The notes below the pieces were generated by a model. That model did no database searches. It was not told the DNA's origin and was given only the letters and a program-made list of their open reading frames with translations. Positions 5,938-7,431 of a stretch of DNA of 7,431 nucleotides are shown one piece after another. The DNA comes from Ruminococcaceae bacterium UBA1213. Lineage in GTDB: Bacteria > Bacillota > Clostridia > Oscillospirales > Acutalibacteraceae. The first letter of the stretch is position 1. Every line of letters starts with the position of its first letter. A program made the position numbers and the translations under genes. The DNA lies in assembly GCA_002309275.1 (NCBI GenBank), contig DBXL01000217.1:240-7670 (forward strand). The letters are read 5' to 3'.

Positions 5938-7332
5938 TCACTTCAGTTCGTTGACAATCCTCTTGAAATGCAAGCCCTTTTCCGCAAAATTCTTATACAT
6001 ATCAAAACTTGCACTTGCCGGCGACATGGATACTATATCACCTGATACAGCGTTTTCTCTTGCCTTTTGAACGGCTTCTTCCATACTGTTGACACGGATT
6101 ATTACAGGATTTCCCTCTTTATAGGTCGGGGCATTTTTCGTTGCCGTTTCAATTTTATCCGCCGTTGCACCGAACAATATCAATACTTTTACTTTCTCAG
6201 GTACAACTGTACCCATTTCATCATACGGGATATGCTTATCATATCCGCCCGATATGAGTATAATTTTCCTGTCATAAAGTGAGAGAGTTCCTTTAACGGT
6301 TCTTGTAGGACTTGTGCCGATAGCGTCATTATAATATCTCACTCCGTCAAGCTCTCTGACAAGTTCGGCTCTGTGCTCCACGCCGTTGAAATTGATGGCA
6401 ACATTTTTTATTATAGCAGGCTCTGCCATTCCCCATACGGCACATACTGCCGCAAGATAATTTTCTATATTATGCAGACCGGGTATTCTTATATCAGATG
6501 TATGCATAACAATCGTTTCTTTGCCGTATTCACTCATGGTGATACTGCCGTTTTCTGCAAGGAATGCACCATTCCAGACTTTATTTTTACGGGAAAATTT
6601 GAAAGTCTGACCTCTTGTGAATTCCTCAAATGAATTGGATATTTCATTGTCAAGATTCAATACAGCCTTTCCAAAAGCATTCTGATGAAGAACAATATTC
6701 TTTTTGCTGTCAATGTATTCCTGCATATCCTTATGAATGTCAAGGTGATTGGGGGCAAGGTTGGTTACTACCGCAATATCAGGACTTTTTCTCATGGAGA
6801 TAAGCTGGAAGCTTGAAAGCTCAACCACTGCCACATCATCAGGTGAAATCGTTTCAATATCAGGTAAAAGCGGTCTGCCGATATTTCCACCCAAATGTAC
6901 TGTATAGCCCTGTGCTTTGAGAATTTCGGAAATAATGGTAGTAGTGGTAGTTTTGCCGTCACTGCCTGTTACAGCAATAATTTTACATGGACACAAATCA
7001 AAGAATACTTCCATTTCACTTGTGATAACAGTACCGTTATTTCTGGCAGCAACGAGTTCAGGCATATAGAATTTCATGCCGGGTGTACGGAAAATAATAT
7101 CTGCATTGAGGTCTGTTAAATATGTTTCGCCCAATCTCAATTCTGCACCGTATTCAACCGCTTTGTCAGCATCTTCTCCAAGCTTGTCACGTTCACGCTT
7201 ATCACACGCCAAAACATTTGCACCATACTTTTTAAAAAGCTGTATCAATGGTAAATTACTCCTGCCTATACCACAAAGGGCAATCGTTTTACCTTTAAGG
7301 CTCTCCAAAAATTGTTTTATATTGTTTTCCAT
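5938..7332 (-). CDS. murD: UDP-N-acetylmuramoyl-L-alanine--D-glutamate ligase MurD
   Basis: MurD adds D-glutamate to UDP-MurNAc-L-Ala in the cytoplasm using ATP, the second amino-acid step in peptidoglycan precursor synthesis. The 464-aa length is normal. The N-terminal UDP-binding domain has GIGRSN at 21-26. The central ATPase domain has the P-loop TGSDGKTT at 122-129, GGNIG at 148-152, ELSSFQL at 171-177, and NHLD at 195-198 with His196. Lys210 in YIDSKKNI aligns with the carbamylated lysine of E. coli MurD (Lys198). The C-terminal domain has ISGGYDKH and the MurD-typical SPASASFDMYKNF (437-449). The start at 7332 has GGGAGG at 7342-7347 with a 9-nt spacer and a promoter about 35 nt upstream. 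The gene heads this operon; the usual cell-wall neighbours (mraY, ftsW, murG) are not seen on its downstream side. Confidence 0.97.
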   Translation of the reverse strand: MENNIKQFLESLKGKTIALCGIGRSNLPLIQLFKKYGANVLACDKRERDKLGEDADKAVEYGAELRLGETYLTDLNADIIFRTPGMKFYMPELVAARNNGTVITSEMEVFFDLCPCKIIAVTGSDGKTTTTTIISEILKAQGYTVHLGGNIGRPLLPDIETISPDDVAVVELSSFQLISMRKSPDIAVVTNLAPNHLDIHKDMQEYIDSKKNIVLHQNAFGKAVLNLDNEISNSFEEFTRGQTFKFSRKNKVWNGAFLAENGSITMSEYGKETIVMHTSDIRIPGLHNIENYLAAVCAVWGMAEPAIIKNVAINFNGVEHRAELVRELDGVRYYNDAIGTSPTRTVKGTLSLYDRKIILISGGYDKHIPYDEMGTVVPEKVKVLILFGATADKIETATKNAPTYKEGNPVIIRVNSMEEAVQKARENAVSGDIVSMSPASASFDMYKNFAEKGLHFKRIVNELK

Positions 7333-7341
7333 AAGTAAAAT

Positions 7342-7347
7342 CCTCCC
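7342..7347 (-). promoter_or_regulatory. Ribosome-binding site of murD
   Basis: GGGAGG on the minus strand lies 9 nt before the ATG at 7332 and settles the start codon. Confidence 0.8.
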
Positions 7348-7358
7348 TATTCATTATC

Positions 7359-7370
7359 AATAATATTATT
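7359..7370. repeat. 12-bp AT-only perfect palindrome at the murD transcription start
   Basis: AATAATATTATT is its own reverse complement and overlaps the downstream half of the -10 box and the predicted start site. It could be an operator, but an AT-rich promoter can give this by chance. Confidence 0.3.
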
Positions 7371-7396
7371 ATATTCCAACTTCCTCATAAATTCAA
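7368..7396 (-). promoter_or_regulatory. Sigma-A type promoter of the murD operon
   Basis: On the minus strand a -35 element TTGAAT (7391-7396, four of six consensus bases) is followed after exactly 17 bp by a perfect -10 TATAAT (7368-7373). Transcription would start near 7361, giving a leader of about 30 nt before the murD ATG, with no room for a riboswitch. Its position directly after a terminator-like hairpin supports it as the start of this transcription unit. Confidence 0.8.
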
Positions 7397-7398
7397 TA

Positions 7399-7431
7399 GA
7401 AAAACAGACAACAGCATAAAAAGCCGTTGCC
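7399..7431 (-). terminator. Intrinsic terminator of the gene upstream of murD (outside the window)
   Basis: Read on the minus strand, GGCAACGGC (7423-7431) can pair with GCTGTTGTC (7407-7415) in a 9-bp stem with two G-U pairs and a 7-nt U-rich loop, followed by TGTTTTTC (7399-7406). The G-U pairs work only in minus-strand RNA, so it should end a minus-strand gene lying beyond the right edge. The stem reaches the window edge and may be longer. Confidence 0.65.

Noticed and set aside
1..7431. CRISPR arrays, insertion sequences, tRNA genes, riboswitches or origins.
   Set aside because: Coding sequence fills 2-7332 with gaps of at most 9 nt, and the remaining 99 bases at the right edge hold only a terminator, a promoter and a short leader.

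Overview
The window is about 7.4 kb of low-GC, gene-dense bacterial DNA from what looks like a Clostridia member. A Ruminococcus/Oscillospiraceae-type gut bacterium is my best guess. This rests on purine-rich Shine-Dalgarno sites, AT-rich codon use, a near-consensus sigma-A promoter and typical Firmicutes gene families. The genus is inference from gene style; no rRNA or other marker is present.

All eight genes I can support lie on the minus strand and read from right to left. At the right edge (7399-7431) an intrinsic terminator appears to end transcription of a gene outside the window. A sigma-A promoter follows at once (-35 at 7391-7396, -10 at 7368-7373, 17-bp spacer) and serves murD. The order is then murD, a GNAT acetyltransferase, two tandem M42 metallo-aminopeptidases of exactly 337 aa each, a second and larger GNAT protein, a PLP enzyme of the methionine gamma-lyase-like / 'aluminium resistance' family, a CPBP (CAAX-type) membrane protease, and tadA, which runs off the left edge. 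Gaps are 9 nt or less, and three junctions overlap (8, 4 and 17 nt). I see no internal terminator and no intergenic stretch over 100 nt, so this looks like one long, translationally coupled operon.

Two products are core functions: MurD (D-Glu addition to the peptidoglycan precursor) and TadA (A-to-I editing at tRNA position 34). Between them lies a set that suggests peptide and amino-acid turnover: paired M42 peptidases, acetyltransferases, a sulfur-amino-acid-type PLP enzyme and a membrane protease. How these cooperate cannot be read from the sequence. I found no mobile element, CRISPR array, RNA gene or clear defence system. The most interesting points are the equal-length M42 pair, which may form a mixed particle, the Asp/Glu difference at one of their metal ligands, and the location of murD at the head of a peptidase operon instead of in a cell-wall gene cluster.
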